From: Anseranas semipalmata
Taxonomy: Eukaryota; Chordata; Aves; Anseriformes; Anseranatidae
Assembly: GCA_013399115.1 (NCBI GenBank)
Contig: VXAA01003158.1
Location: forward strand, 925,474-989,473
DNA: 64,000 nt
Direction of reading: 5' to 3'
Shown here piece after piece: positions 10,047 through 22,560 of the stretch; positions within the stretch are counted from its first letter, which is position 1, and each line of letters starts with the position of its first letter. The notes beneath the pieces are model-generated. The model had not been told where the DNA came from and searched no databases. It was given only the letters and a program-made list of their open reading frames with translations. The translations under genes and the position numbers were made by a program.

Positions 10047-10500
10047 ACCACTGCAGAATTACCAAGGAAGTACATATATTTTAATGCTTTCTACTGTTGC
10101 CTGTACAGTCTCCATTAAAGCAAATCAAGAATAGCAATTTAGAGTGGTACATAAATGAAAGCATGTTGTTTACCAGGACACTGTGGGTTTATATTGATGT
10201 AACATGTTAATTTGGAACACTGGAATTTCATTTGTATTTTATGTTCTTTTTTAAAGGGCAGTTTCCATGATCAGCAGTCCCAGAAAAATTCCTTCAGTTA
10301 CATAAATTTTGTTTGTGAGATGTCGTTGCCCAATTCATAAATCTTGTCTCGTTGCGGTTCTTCTGAATGGTATAAGCAACTTTCAGAGATGTGGTCTTTG
10401 AAAGTTCGAGGAACCTGAACTTTGGATATTGTCATGTTTTCACTGTTTTTTGTTTTTGTTTTTTTTAACTAAAGCTATATAAAGCTTGTGGATTAAACAA

Positions 10501-10506
10501 AATAAA
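10501..10506 (+). promoter_or_regulatory. Likely distal poly(A) signal of SRRM1
   Basis: AATAAA followed by TTTCTAAATTTAAACAGATG and T-rich sequence, about 860 bases after the stop. This length is typical for the gene as I recall it. Confidence 0.55.
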
Positions 10507-10525
10507 TTTCTAAATTTAAACAGAT

Positions 10526-13500
10526 GTTGGCTATTTTTATATGAACACTTACATTTGCTAATCAGCTTTCTTTTGTACAGGGTTAACAAATACACAGATA
10601 AGAAAAAATATTTGATCCAGTATGCTGGCTTTTGAAAAATCGGGACTTTCATTTTTAACTGTCCTATAGGTAGCAGGAATAGCCCTTTGTTAATTCAGTG
10701 GTGCTCCTAATGTGTCTAGATTTTTGTTCTTGCAAAGCAAGAGTAAAACAATCTTACCTGGTCAGCACTCTGTTAGGATGGATAACTTCTAAAAATAAAC
10801 AAAAACCACACACAAAAAAAGTCAGTTTGCCAGTAAAAATTGCTTGTCATAATAAGTAGAATGTTTCGAAGTATTACAAAAAATTCATGACTCTTAAATG
10901 TCAAGTTTGCATTAATTTAGTTAATTAACTTTGGTCATGTAAACACTGGTTTGAAAGCTCATCTAAAGAATTCTGGTGGCTCGCTGTCTTGTACAGTCAT
11001 ATTTGAAACTTGTTGGATTGCTGCTGTCAAATTTCTTCGAAAATTCAAGCTCTGGTTCCGATGTTAAGTCAATCGTGGAGTCCAAGGCTCCTCTGGAAGG
11101 AGGACTGGAACGTGCTTTTGAAAACATTGTCCTACGTGTGAAGTAGATGTGGTGTGCACAATTAAGTGTAGATATTTGATTAGTCTTTTTACTTGACATT
11201 GTGTAGGGTTTTAAAATAAAACTGGTATTATGTAGATACCAGATAGAAGGGATATATTTAAAGTTGCTTCTTTCTGCATTTCCTTATATGCTGAATCTTT
11301 TGTTTCTTAGCCCAAGTATACATTGAATGCTAAAGTGCTTGTAAACTTAGTTCATCAACACTTGAGTGTTGAGTGTCATCTGTTACTACATGTGTATAAT
11401 AAATTCCAAGAACTTTCTGGACAAACACATTTTGAAAAATACATCTGAGTCAATTTGGTGCTATGAAATTACAGAACCTAACGATGTATTGTGCTAATGT
11501 GATCACTTCGTTCTTTTTTTCCTGTGATGTTCCTTGGCAGCACAAATGATTCTGAAATTCAGTCTTAAAAGACTGTACATGTGTAGTTTTCATAAGGAGA
11601 TAATGTTTCTTTACAATCTCCATCTTATTTTCATATTTTTTTGACCTCTGCCTTCTAATCTTTGGAGTAATAGAAGTTCTTTAAAAATACTCTGTACCTG
11701 AGTCTCACTGACAGCTTATCTTTCCTTATTCCAATTTTTCATCTCCTGTCTCTGGGACTGCACTTTGATAAAGGACTTCACTTTTGATTTTGGACTGCCC
11801 ATTGAGGAATGCCAGAACTTCCCAAGACTCAGGTGTTCCCTCACCTTTTTCTCCCTTCGGAGTTTTGATTCCTATATGCCCCCCCTTCTCTTTTTTCTTT
11901 TTTCTTTTTTTTTTTGAATGTCTATACATAAAGAATAACTTATTTGAAAAGAACAATTAATATACTTTTCAAGAAGAATTTCACTTCTAAATAGAATTTA
12001 GCATAATATTTAGGTTCCTTCCTACTTAGCCATATCTCACATTAGCGAGCCCCCTCATTGTCTTTTTGAGTTATTACACCATCTCTTGCTGTGGTGAATA
12101 CTGTTGTATAGATACTTTGTTTTAGTACAAAATCACTCTAGAATAATGGCCTTTAGTGTTTGTGTCTGTATGGTGGAATTTTGTAGTGGTGAACTGTTGA
12201 CTTATATCATTGAATTCCTCTCTGGATTATCTGTAATTGAGATCCCATCATCCAAAGTCAAACTTGTCTGATCTGTTTGCCACTCAGTCTTCTTGGTTAA
12301 CCTCTTGTCTCTGTTTCTCAACCCTATTTGTAGTCATGCTGTTGGAGTTCACAAGGTAACCATGTAGGATGCCTCATACAATGTGGCAGAATCTCTAGTG
12401 CATGAATCATGCTTGTTCTTTTTATTCTGAATCTGCTAATGCTGTATGTGTACTTGTTAATCAAGGCTACTTGCCTGAAATGACAGATAAGTGGGTTTAT
12501 ACAACTGACTTGCTGGAACAACTATATCTAACTATGCCAAAAAAAAAAAAAAAATCAACCTTAATTGTACTGTAATAATTTAGATGAAAATGATTCCACA
12601 GGAGTAAATGTAAGGATGGAATGAGTCACTGGCAGTTTGATATGTACAGTTCATAGTAAAGAAGGATGTATTTGTTGTGTCAACAGATGTGACAATAGCA
12701 GGGGTGTGTGCAGTAGTTTACAGAAACTCACTGTTGGACTATTAAATTTTTCCACTTGTGTGACTTTGGAAATTTGCCTAGAGAGTTCTTCATGGACCAG
12801 CTTCCCGAGCTTCACCAAAAGTTTTATGCTCTGAAACTAATTTATGAATTACCTTAATGTTCAGGACAGAGGCAGTTCTACTGGTTTTGAAAATGTCTAG
12901 TATTCTGAAAGCTGATGTAGTCTGAATGATGAGCAACATCACTAAGGCAGAGTCCTACACTTAGTCATAACTAAAATTTTGCACATTAAAGCTTGTGCAG
13001 CTGCACATTGGCAAATTAATCTCTAAAGCAGAAGCTCAAAGCTGGAGAACTAGGCTATGACATAAAGTGCATTAACTTGTAGCAGCTTAAATATCATGTG
13101 CATTTTTGCACTCTGCTGATTTCAATTCCGTGAACACCAAACCTTACTAATATGTATGTTTCTGTACAGAAAGTAGTGCTATTGAAAGAGTGGCTTTCAG
13201 CAGGGCATTGTATTTTGATGGCGTTTAAGTTCAGCTGTCGAGCGTGATAATATCATTTAGTATAGGATCATTTACTCATAAAACCTTGAATAGTATCCAG
13301 TATTGACAACAACACTTGGTTCACTTGTCAACCTGAGTCCAAAACTGTACTGTAGTACAGACTTTGGCACGCGAGGGGGATCTGCCACTTCTTAGTGTTA
13401 TCTCCCAGCTTCTTTCACTTTGCTGGAGAGCAGCTTTGTTTCCCTGTTGTACTTTTTTTTTTGCCTGTCATTCACAGAACTTTACAGTGGAATTGTTTTT

Positions 13501-13709
13501 CTCCTCTTGGTCAGGTCTCAGTCATTGTAATAAATTACAGTAAAAGTAGTATATTGTTTTAAGAATATTAAAAAGGTTCTTGGATTTGAGAACAATGGGC
13601 AGTGGTATATTTCCAGAGTTTAGTCAGCAGCTTGACTTTTGAACTTACTGCTTCAGCTGTCCTAGAATGAGTTTGAAGAGGTCATATGTTTGAGTCCCTT
13701 TTTCTACAG
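10526..13709. other. AT-rich intergenic DNA downstream of SRRM1
   Basis: No gene recognised on the + strand. AATAAA hexamers at 11215-11220 and 11398-11403 could serve longer SRRM1 3' ends, but this is unproven. A pyrimidine tract lies at about 11880-11916 and an A-run at 12540-12554. The one coding-like signal is the minus-strand ORF described separately. Confidence 0.6.
10963..11131 (-). CDS. Candidate minus-strand terminal exon (54 codons), unassigned
   Basis: Read on the minus strand, an acceptor-like ...CTACTTCACACGTAG ends at 11132. It is followed by an open stretch TMFSKARSSPPSRGALDSTI, then DLTSEPELEFSKKFDSSNP and TSFKYDCTRQRATRIL, with a TAG stop at 10963-10965. The composition is protein-like: an IDLT core followed by acidic residues resembles a SUMO-interacting motif, and a basic tail follows. 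I do not recognise the protein. No partner exon was found further up the minus strand and no convincing minus-strand poly(A) signal is close. It may be a real terminal exon, an exapted fragment or a chance ORF. Confidence 0.25.
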
Positions 13710-14316
13710 CAAGAAGCAAGAAGATGCTGTTCCCTACCCTGGTGGTTGGAGTAGTCCTGTAAGAGTGACTTTATCTGAGCCGTTTGTCTCAGAAATCAGT
13801 CACCTGCTTGAAGTACAGCACAAAGATCACCTATTCCTCCTGTATTACATTCTGGAATGTGCAAGGTACATAAACAGTTTAACTTGTAACACTGTCTTTA
13901 TTTCAAGGTATGTTCTGGCTGAAATAAGCAGTTCAACTTGCTCTCTCTTGTTCGGTTTTAGTTCTGACTTGGTAACATTGCTTTCCAGTAAAAGTGAAGC
14001 GTAGCTAACATTCATACTTGAAAAGCTTATGGCCCACTTGTGATGTTTTGTTTACTTCCTTTGTTGCTTAGAGGTAATCAACAAGCAAATGTGTGGACAA
14101 AGTTCTTCATGTGCCCAGTTCTGAGCATGGAAGGTGTCTGGGAAAGGTGAGGTCTTAGTTCAGTGGCCTTAAAATAGAACAACTAGCGCACAGCTAGCGG
14201 TGATCTTTGTTCAGAGGGGTGGTCCTCAGTCTATTCACTAGAGATTTATTATTAACACATTTGTCTGTATTGCAGGGTTGGTCGGAGGAAGCTAATGCAA
14301 GTGGAGAGTTCTGCAG
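13710..14316 (+). other. Cluster of three exon-like segments (possible non-coding transcript)
   Basis: Three segments are bounded by good acceptors and donors. 13710-13758 lies between CCCTTTTTCTACAG and GTAAGA. 14072-14146 lies between CTTCCTTTGTTGCTTAG and GTGAGG. 14276-14316 lies between TTTGTCTGTATTGCAG and GTAACT. The second and third join in an open frame (GNQQANVWTKFFMCPVLSME, then GVWERVGRRKLMQVESSA). The first does not join the second without a stop. There is no recognisable protein, first exon or poly(A) site. They could belong to a non-coding RNA or a read-through transcript, or be chance. Confidence 0.25.
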
Positions 14317-17300
14317 GTAACTCGGGTGCTCAGCGTGTGGTGTGTCTTAGCAGCTGGAGATACAAGAAGAGGGATTCAGCTTAGGGGAGCCCTGTTCTTT
14401 TACCTTTAAAGGATTTGTTTGCTTTGCTTAAACACAGCTGCAGTTATCACAGTGCTATGCCTCTTCTGATATCCTTGAATGAGTGGAGAAGTAGGAGCTG
14501 CTAACCCCTGGCCAAGCTTTGCCAGGCAGGATGCACTTGCAAGCCCCTTTCAGCAGGGGGGGCGCGGAGCAGGAAGGCAGGGCTGGGCTGGGTGGCCACC
14601 AACGGGTGGGGGAGGGAAAAAGGCACCTCTGTAACTGGTGTCTTGCCTTTAAATCAAAACTAGATTTCAGCATTTTTTCAAGAAGAATCACCGCTTAAAT
14701 TGTATCTGTTAAAGTCTAATTTAGTTACCTATTAAGAATTATTCAGTGTAGAAATTTTCAGAAAAGGACATCAAAAGAAAGGTGTGAAGCCTTATATTGA
14801 TGATCGTTGGCGCAGAACTTGTCTGACCCAAATACCCAAAAACTTGGGTGTTTTGGTGGGAGAAAAAATTTTTAGTAAAATTGTAAAATAGTCTTTAGGG
14901 GTTCTTCACAATGTAAAAAGGCATTAGTTCCTGGACTCACTTGCCCTGTTCACTAAAAAATTGCTTGTTGATGACTTAATGAAGAACAGCAATGCAAACA
15001 TGTATGCATCAAAGTAGTAAACATTTTTCTGAAGAAAAATATAAAGTATATCAAACTTTACCAAAGCTGTTCTAAGCATTGTGCGTGTTGAAGGAAAAGG
15101 TGTGTTTCATGCAGTTTAAACTGGAAAAGAACAGCAAGAAAATACAAAATGCAAAATTCATCCAAATGGATTCAATTCCAGGCAGTGAAGTAGCAGGCTG
15201 ACTGAGCTTGCCTACAAGCCTAACAAAGTAGCATGGGAATTGTTCAATTGTTCAGCTTTTGAAGAGGAAAATGGCTGTTAAAATCATCAGTCATAGCGAA
15301 ACAACTGGAAAAAAAAAGTTCTCATGTTTTGTTTTGATTAACTTTCATCTAAATGCACTTTCTCAAAATAATGAGAGGGGAAAGAAAAGAAAAGGAAGTA
15401 TTTAAGAAAATCCAAAAGTATGTATGTTAACTATGTGTGGTAACCACTTACAAGCATACAGGGATGGTGTATCAAACTTAAAAAAATAGCATCAAATTTA
15501 GAGTAGAGACCCACAGAGTTGTAAATCACATGCTTAGAGGTTGTATCAGTTATTTTCCTTAAAGAAAAATGAAACAAAAAATGCAAAATAAGATAAAACT
15601 GATTAGTTGAAAAGATGCTTCCTGTCTACTAATTTAAATCAGGATTAAAATTAGTGATTTCAATTAATTCAAGTATGCTAATAAGAAACATTGATTCCAC
15701 CCATCCTTTCTTGATCAAGAGAAAACCAGGAGCTCTCGGCCTCCTGCTAGAACAGAATGCAATGTCTTCAGTGCCCGTGCTTTAGGAAATTTGGTGCTGG
15801 CTGCTATTGGAGACGAGACAGTAGATTAGATGGAGACAGTCTGATCCATTAGGGTAATTTCTATGTTTAGACTAGCAGTGCCAAATCTGGCCCAATGCAC
15901 AGTGGGCCACTTAATTAAATTTTGTATCTTCTCTTATCTGCTAGAAAGTTTGCCAGTATTTCACCTCTATGGGGCTGAACTGAAAGCTGTTGCTTAAGTG
16001 AGAAGGGATTATAACCAGTTTGTTGCAGAGCTAGAAGTACTGTTGGAGAGAAGGTGGGTTTTCTTTGATTCTTTTTTTTTAAATCTTTCATTTAAAAACA
16101 TGAGCTGCAGTATGCTTCCTATACAGTTTACTGGTGTCTTGTATAGCTGAGAAGGAGCTGTGTCCACATAGCAAACAGGTGTCATACAGAGCCAGCTAGA
16201 GTGTACCAGGCAGGGGAAATAATGCAGCAAAAGCAAATACTTCCTTAGCTGGGAGTGTCATATTTTATAATGGGCTGGTTCCTGGGGCAGGTGAGTCAGT
16301 CATTTCACTCTCTCGTGTGGCTGGGTGAAACTGGGATTAGAGGGCACAGTGACTCACAGTGACAGCAACCTTGTGCCATATGCACCCATTTGTTCAGCAA
16401 TGTTTTACTTTTGTTTTCTGCTGAGATTGTTTTGGATAACCCAAAAATCAGCACTGCAGGAAAGAGCATGCTGGCTCCCAAACTGGGACTGGCGTCAGTG
16501 CTGGCAGTGCAGCACCAGAGTGGCTCGGGAGATTTGCTGCAGACGGGTGGGCGGCTCTGAGCCTTTAGTGGAAGCTGTTTTAATCACAACATGTTTATCT
16601 TTGGAGTTCGTACCATGGAAGATTCCTCAAGAATGGTGTTTTCTGTCATCTGGGATCAATCCCTTGGGGTCTGCGTGTTTAATACCTGCTGTAGCAGGTT
16701 GTGCAGGACTTGACCTCCAGGCCATGAGCCATCTCCCCAGGGACTGGGGGAGGCTGCACAGTCTGGGAGGTGCAGGGGAACAGGAATCGTTTTTAATTCC
16801 CACATCTGTTTCCCTATCCGGGGCACGCTGCAATACATGATGTAATGAGTTAAACAGCAGAAGGGATGTGGGTCCAGCCGAGTCCTTCCTTCTATACAAA
16901 TGCAGGATGTATTTGCCCCTCGGGCAGAGCGCTGTAGGTAGCCTTTGCTTGCGAAATTAATGCTGCCTTTGTGCGTGTCGGCCAGCCTGAGCGCAGCTGT
17001 GCATTTTGTGAACAACAATTACTGTGCAGGAGAATGGCGGCTCAGCCAGGAGATGAGACGTGAGCGGGGGCTCGCTGAGCAGCCACGAGGGCTGCAGGGC
17101 TGGCGCCCCGACAGCGATACGGGTGCGTGACGCAACCAGCTTAGAGAAAGATCTCGCCGTTGCATTAAGGTAATAAATCCAGGGCATAGGAGGTACTTAC
17201 AAAGAAATGGAGAAGGATGTTGTCTAACAGATAGATGACTGCTCAGGTTGCTCTTTCCACTTGCGGAAGAGGAAGGGGGCTGGTCTGGAGCACGTGAGCC

Positions 17301-19383
17301 GCATCCACTACCCCTGGGTGTGGGCTGGGAGCTGCACTGGGCGATGCTTGTGGCAGGCCAGACTGGATAGCTCTGAATCCTGTTTTACTTAAAAGAAAAC
17401 ACGGAAAAGAGTGCTATCTTGGGCAAGCAACTGAGGGGAAAGACTTGTTCAATCCCTCTGCAAAAGCTTTATGTTAAATCCAGGGGCAGAGCTTCAGCTC
17501 ATGTAAATTGTTGTGGCTATGTTGCAATAAATGGCGTTTTAGTTGCTGATGTCAGCTTGGGGATGGCCCCTGGAGAGAAGTTTCAGCTTGTGCAGCCAGA
17601 CTTACAGAAGCACGTGCATCACTTATCTGCTTGGCCAGATCTTCCTTCAAGTTTTCTCCACACCCTTGAGCTGTGCTAATACCGTGTCCCACTGCGGACC
17701 GTCCCCAACAGCGCCAATCTCAGCTGCCTTAGCGGTGCCCGCACCTCATGGTGTGGTGGAAGAGGTAAAATGTCCCTGGTTCCTGGTGGGACAGACTGTG
17801 CCTGGGCTCTCATCTCTGCTTGGAAAGCTCGCCAAAGGTTATTTGGCTGGGGACAGTGGCTTTTTGTGATTCCTCATTCAAGTTTTAAAAATAATTTTAT
17901 ATCTGCTTCAAATGAATGAATGAAGCTAGCAGAGCTGTTGTGAAAAGTTTAGATCCTTTTTGTAAATAGCGCCCACATGCTTCCCCTCTCCAGAAGGGGG
18001 TTTCAGCTCCCATTAAAGATTGATAGTCTCTACATCATCTGGACTTTAACTCAGAGAGCAGATTTGACTACTGATGTGAAAAAATTACCTTTGTCATTGC
18101 GATGATATTTTTTTAATGAGACAGAGATGGTTTGGCTCCTTTCCAGCTTATTAAAATCTTTGCAAGTCTGCATGCACCGACACAAGGGGACAAGAAGAGA
18201 AAATTACATTAAGTGCATGATTGGCAAAACAAAATCGAGCTCTTTCTTATTTATTTTTAATCTATTACAAGCGTGTGAATGAATCCTTCTATTATTTATG
18301 CTTGAGGATAAAGCAAGCTGTTCTCACAGCTTCTGGAGGAAGCAGACTCCACTTTCAGCTTCAACTCTTCTTTCCAGGCAAGGAAAGTGGACACCTCGCT
18401 GTTATCCAGGACAGAGATAACTGAAGGCAGTTATGTGAAAATGGAGTAACTCTCACATTTTGTGGAAGACCTGGGAATTACCCAGGAGGAGACCAGCTCC
18501 ACATGCACAAGGCACAGGACCGGGTGAGCGGCTCATGTTGGTGGTCTGTGGGTTCCTGGGGCCTCTGCAGGGTAAACCTTACTGCTGAGAGCGAGCTTCA
18601 TCCTCCCAAGTACTGTCAGACTGTTTCAGCTGGGGCGTTCTGTGAGCTAAGTCACCCCAGTGTCAGCTTACTGCTCTGGAACAGCTGATGGGGCTGCTCC
18701 AGCCTGTCAGCCCGAGCTGAAAGCACTGCTCTTCAGCTACCAAGCTTTGCTACATCACTTGCCCAAATTATGCTGCATGCACAAAACACCTTGTCTCAAG
18801 GTTAGCTATGCCACCAGCAGGGAATTGGCCTTTCTCCAGCTGTTGCTTTCTTCCTCCTTGTCCTCGATGCAGTGTTCAGTGCCTTTCACTGCCTGAATGG
18901 CAGCTTGGAGAAACTGCAGCAAATGTTAATCTAATTTGCTGCTCGGTGTCCTTTTCTGGTCATTTCTCACTGGGGATAGGAGGGAAATGATGATGGTGCT
19001 GAGCTGAGGACACAGACTCACTGTGTAAAGCTGGGCGTAATGATGTAAATCATAGGATCACTCCTTTCTGCCTCAGTTTCCCCTTCAGTAAAATGTGCAT
19101 AGCATTCCCTGATGGCATAATGAAGATTCATATTGATAGAAAGCTTGGTGCTGCCCATGTGATTAACATAATTCTCCAGTAGCAGAGGTTCTTTTGGCAG
19201 TTAAAGGAAGGGCTTTGCTGCAGCAAGGCTGAGGAGCAGTACCTGCGCGTACCCTGGAGCTGTGGCAGAAGTACCGCAGGGCTTTGGGATGCATTCGTTC
19301 ATGTTATGCTTTTCCTAAAGCTCCCCTGCTGGGGGAGCTGGCGCTGGAGTCCCCCACGGGCAGAGCCCAAATCTGGATAAAGT
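14317..19383. other. Intergenic DNA, rising GC content
   Basis: No gene recognised. GC content and the density of overlapping random ORFs rise from about 14.4 kb onward. A CAG|GTGAGTCA at 16288-16298 could be a strong donor or an AP-1 core. The AT-rich block at about 18190-18330 looks like possible conserved non-coding sequence, but that is a guess. Confidence 0.6.
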
Positions 19384-19640
19384 TCAGAGGGGGCGGGTGG
19401 TGCGGAGGAGGGGAGTGGAGCTTCGCGGTTGCAGAGATAAGAGCAAGCAGCAGCAGAAATACGGCTCTGGCTGTGCCATCCGCCCCCTCCAGCCGAGCAC
19501 GCAGCGTTGGGCCGGGGCGGGCCAGGCCGGGGCTCGCCCCCCCGGGGCCTTCCCCGCGCGGCAGGAGCACGGCTCTGAATGCCGCTATTGTGATCCCTGC
19601 GGCCGCTTGGCTCTGCCGGGGAAGGGGCCCCAGCTCCCCA
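19384..19640. promoter_or_regulatory. CpG-rich patch, possible promoter or enhancer
   Basis: GC-rich segment with many CpGs and GC-box-like strings (GGGGCGGG near 19390 and GGGGCGGGCC near 19514), against flanks with few CpGs. It resembles a small CpG island of about 250 bases. No initiating gene is recognised on either strand. It might be the start of an unannotated transcript or an enhancer. Confidence 0.4.
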
Positions 19641-19796
19641 GCCTTTCGAACAAGCTGTAACGGTTTTGGGTTATCAGACGTGAATGAAAGGTACCCCTGC
19701 TCCTTCCCACACCTGCTGCGACTGACACAGCGCTGCTTTGCCATGGATGTGTTGCACCCACCTGCCATCAACCACAAGCCCATAGCTGATTCTGTC

Positions 19797-19832
19797 AAAA
19801 AAAAAAAAAAAAAAAAAAAAAAAACAAAAAAN
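19797..19832. repeat. Poly-A run ending in an ambiguous base
   Basis: A run of 28 A (19797-19824), then C and six A, then a single N at 19832 followed by GGCCCCC. The N marks low-quality or merged sequence, so the local join may be wrong. Confidence 0.85.
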
Positions 19833-22534
19833 GGCCCCCAAAGGAACTAAAAATGCTCTGAAGTCCCTGTCTGTGTCAACCTGATTTGTCTGGAGTAACT
19901 CTTCCCCCCACAGGAGCCCAGCATGCTTTGCCATCGTGGCTCAGAGATTTTCCAGTGATGCAGTTGGTGCATTGGGTGTGCTGGGGGATCTTCGTGGCTG
20001 GTCCCCCCTGCTCCTGCCTGTGCTGGTCACCAGTTTTCTAGCTGGGTGAGCAGACGGCCAGATCCTGGCCTGGTGCTGCATAGGTCTCCTCAGTTTTGAG
20101 GAGGAACCGAGGCAGCGTTTGCATGCAACCAGCAGCACCGGTTTATCTTGGCCGATTGCAGTGGAGACTTGCCTGCAGAGCCGAGGAGGCTCCCGCCCCT
20201 TCTCCAGCTCCTCCCGCGTGGCCTCTGGGCTCTGCGCTGCCACCGTGCCCCATCAGCGTCCACGTGGCCGCTGCCCCGAGATGGAGATGCTGAGGATGTA
20301 AAATGCAAGGAGCAGAGCTCCCCCAGCACCAGCAGTGGTGGCCTCTGCCATGATGTGCCATGTGTTAGACCTTGAGCATGGGACCGAGGATGGGCGAGCT
20401 GCCACTGCCCTGCCCTGTCCTGGGGTGGCTTGCTGCTCTGGCTTTCCGTGGCATGAAGGAGCTGAGACAGGGCTGCACTAACAGCCTGCGAGGAAATAAC
20501 CGCCTGGAGGTCCCTGGCCAACCAGTTCCTAGAGGGGGGGTTAAGTGGAAATCAGTGGGTCTAGGTGTAACCAAACCTTGCACGGGTTTGCTTCCCTAGA
20601 AATAGGGAATTGCCCTGCTGTGCTGAAGCCTGAGCAGCTGTGCATGTTGAATTTCCCCCCAGATTGTGTCCATTGAGGTAAAGCAAGGTGTCTTCTGATG
20701 TTATGACTGGATTAACAGGATAATGCCAAGGCAGATGGTGTGGCACAGGGCGAATGCAGCAGGGACCTTCCCTTCCAAAACGGGGGTTTTGCCAAAATGT
20801 CCAGGGAGCCCTAAATCTGTCCACCTCTGGGGCGAGTGCCCTGCAGGCAGCCCGGTGCGGCTGGACACGTGGCTGGTGGTGTGGCCCCGTCCTCCTGGGA
20901 CAAGGGGTGTGCAGAGAGTTGGATTGCTGCCTGCTGCCGACAGAGGATTTGGTTTTATTGTCTCAAAATGCACATCTCTGTTGTTAATAAGCAGCCAGGG
21001 TGTCATTTGAATTCAAATGGCATCACAGATGCAGCCCTGATAATTGCTCATTTGCTTATCCAGAGTGTTAGATCAGTAAAAGAAAACTCAATCACAGAAA
21101 CCTCTTGTGCATCTGATTAGGAAGGTTGTAGAAAAGCAGACCGTGTTTGAAACACCTTGGTAGCAATGTCTGCACGCTGCCATGCGCGGCTCCGAATTGG
21201 TCCCGTTCTCACCACTGCTGTGAGCAGCCGGGGAAGTGACACAGATCATCTAGAAATACCGCCAGCCATGGCCGCGACAGATGCAGAAGATTTAAAAGGG
21301 GAAAGTGTCTGCAGTGCTGGTGCTCAGAGGGATGCTGTGCACGGCCTGGGGGGGCTCTGGCAGCTCTTCTGTGTGTAGCCCCCTGGTGCTGGGCTGGTCC
21401 CGTGAGATGGAGGGAGGGAGGGAGGGATCAGCCCCTCGTGTGTCTGCCCCGGTTTTGTGTCCAAACTTCAGGCTCTATATGTCTGTTATCGTAGTTTAGT
21501 AGGAGCCTTAGTAGGATCGCTACAAGAGTGTCTTGTAGTGATCATTACACAGAAAAAACACTGGGTTAAAGAAGTGATTATTAAAATTGCAAAATCAAAT
21601 ACCCAGTGTTCAGAAGTACCAGAATTTCAGCCTGAGCAGGTAGAGCGTGTGCTGCAAATAACAGGCTCTTGTAATGGGAAGATTTGGGAAATCTTTGCTC
21701 TGGTTCTGCCTGCAGGATTGTTGTTCTCCCCATCTGCAGGGTGAAAGTGGCTTCACCATGACAAGGACTGCAGCTGCTTTTGTGAATTTTTAAGATGTGA
21801 CTCAGGAGGTCCAAGTTCAGGTCTCCATCCTCCTGTGGGCATATCAGGGCTTTGGGCAAGTCATTTCCTTGGTACTGCTGTGCCTGCAAGGTTTAAAGAA
21901 GGTGGAGGAGTTTCTGTTACTGTGTTTAGAGAGCTGCTAGCCCTATAGGTGTTGCTGCAATACAAATAATTTTATCAATAAGATAATTTCTAAGTCCTCG
22001 TAGGATTGTGAGACCTTGGCTTCTTGTCCCAACCACATTTCCTTTTCTTTTTGGAGTCCTTTGAAAAAAAAATCTGGCTCCTTCCACCATGACTCAAATA
22101 GGAGGAAATAAAATCCACATTTATCATGTCACCGCTTGAGTCAGCTTAGCGCTTACGCCATTAGTCCAGAGCAGGTTGGCTACGTGATGGGTGTTTGCTT
22201 TTGTGTCCTGTGATGATTGTAATTAATCTTGGATGTGGGCTTTGCCCAGAGAACCACCTGGAAAGCTCGGGGGTGTTCGGATGCCTCCTTCGTGGTGCAC
22301 GGCTTCTCCCCGCCCAGGCTGGATGGGGCACCCGGGCAGCAGCCGCCGTTGAGCAGCGGCCACGGGGCTGAACTGGAGCAGAGGACATCGGCAGTACGTT
22401 CACTGATGAAAAGACACACTGGTTTGTATTTTTAAAAGTGACAGTCTTGCAATAAATTGGGATGAATTATCAGGTCCCTACAGTGATTGCACGGTTTTGT
22501 ACCAAGCAAGCATGGGGATAAAGAGCTTTTGGTG

Positions 22535-22560
22535 TTTTTTTTTTTTTTTTTTCTCTCTCT
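22535..22560. repeat. Poly-T and CT tract
   Basis: 18 T followed by a short CT repeat. Confidence 0.85.

Larger units (their letters stand above)
9645..10525 (+). other. SRRM1: SRRM1 3' UTR (inferred end)
   Basis: AT-rich sequence after the SRRM1 stop with no sustained reading frame. It has one possible proximal poly(A) signal at 10041-10046 and a better placed one at 10501-10506, followed by T- and TG-containing sequence. The end near 10525 is an estimate, about 20 bases after the distal signal. Confidence 0.6.

Noticed and set aside
16288..16298. CAGGTGAGTCA as donor or AP-1 site
   Set aside because: A single short motif; neither a supported exon nor a regulatory cluster around it.
16325..16840. 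171-codon + strand ORF in GC-richer intergenic DNA
   Set aside because: No recognisable domain, irregular composition and overlapping open frames on the minus strand, as expected by chance in GC-rich DNA.
19284..19850. 188-codon ORF and its antisense partner over the CpG-rich patch
   Set aside because: Pro/Arg/Ala-rich in every frame and it ends in the poly-A run and the N; looks like base composition, not coding.
21409..21428. GGGA repeat as a functional element
   Set aside because: Only about five units; an ordinary short microsatellite.
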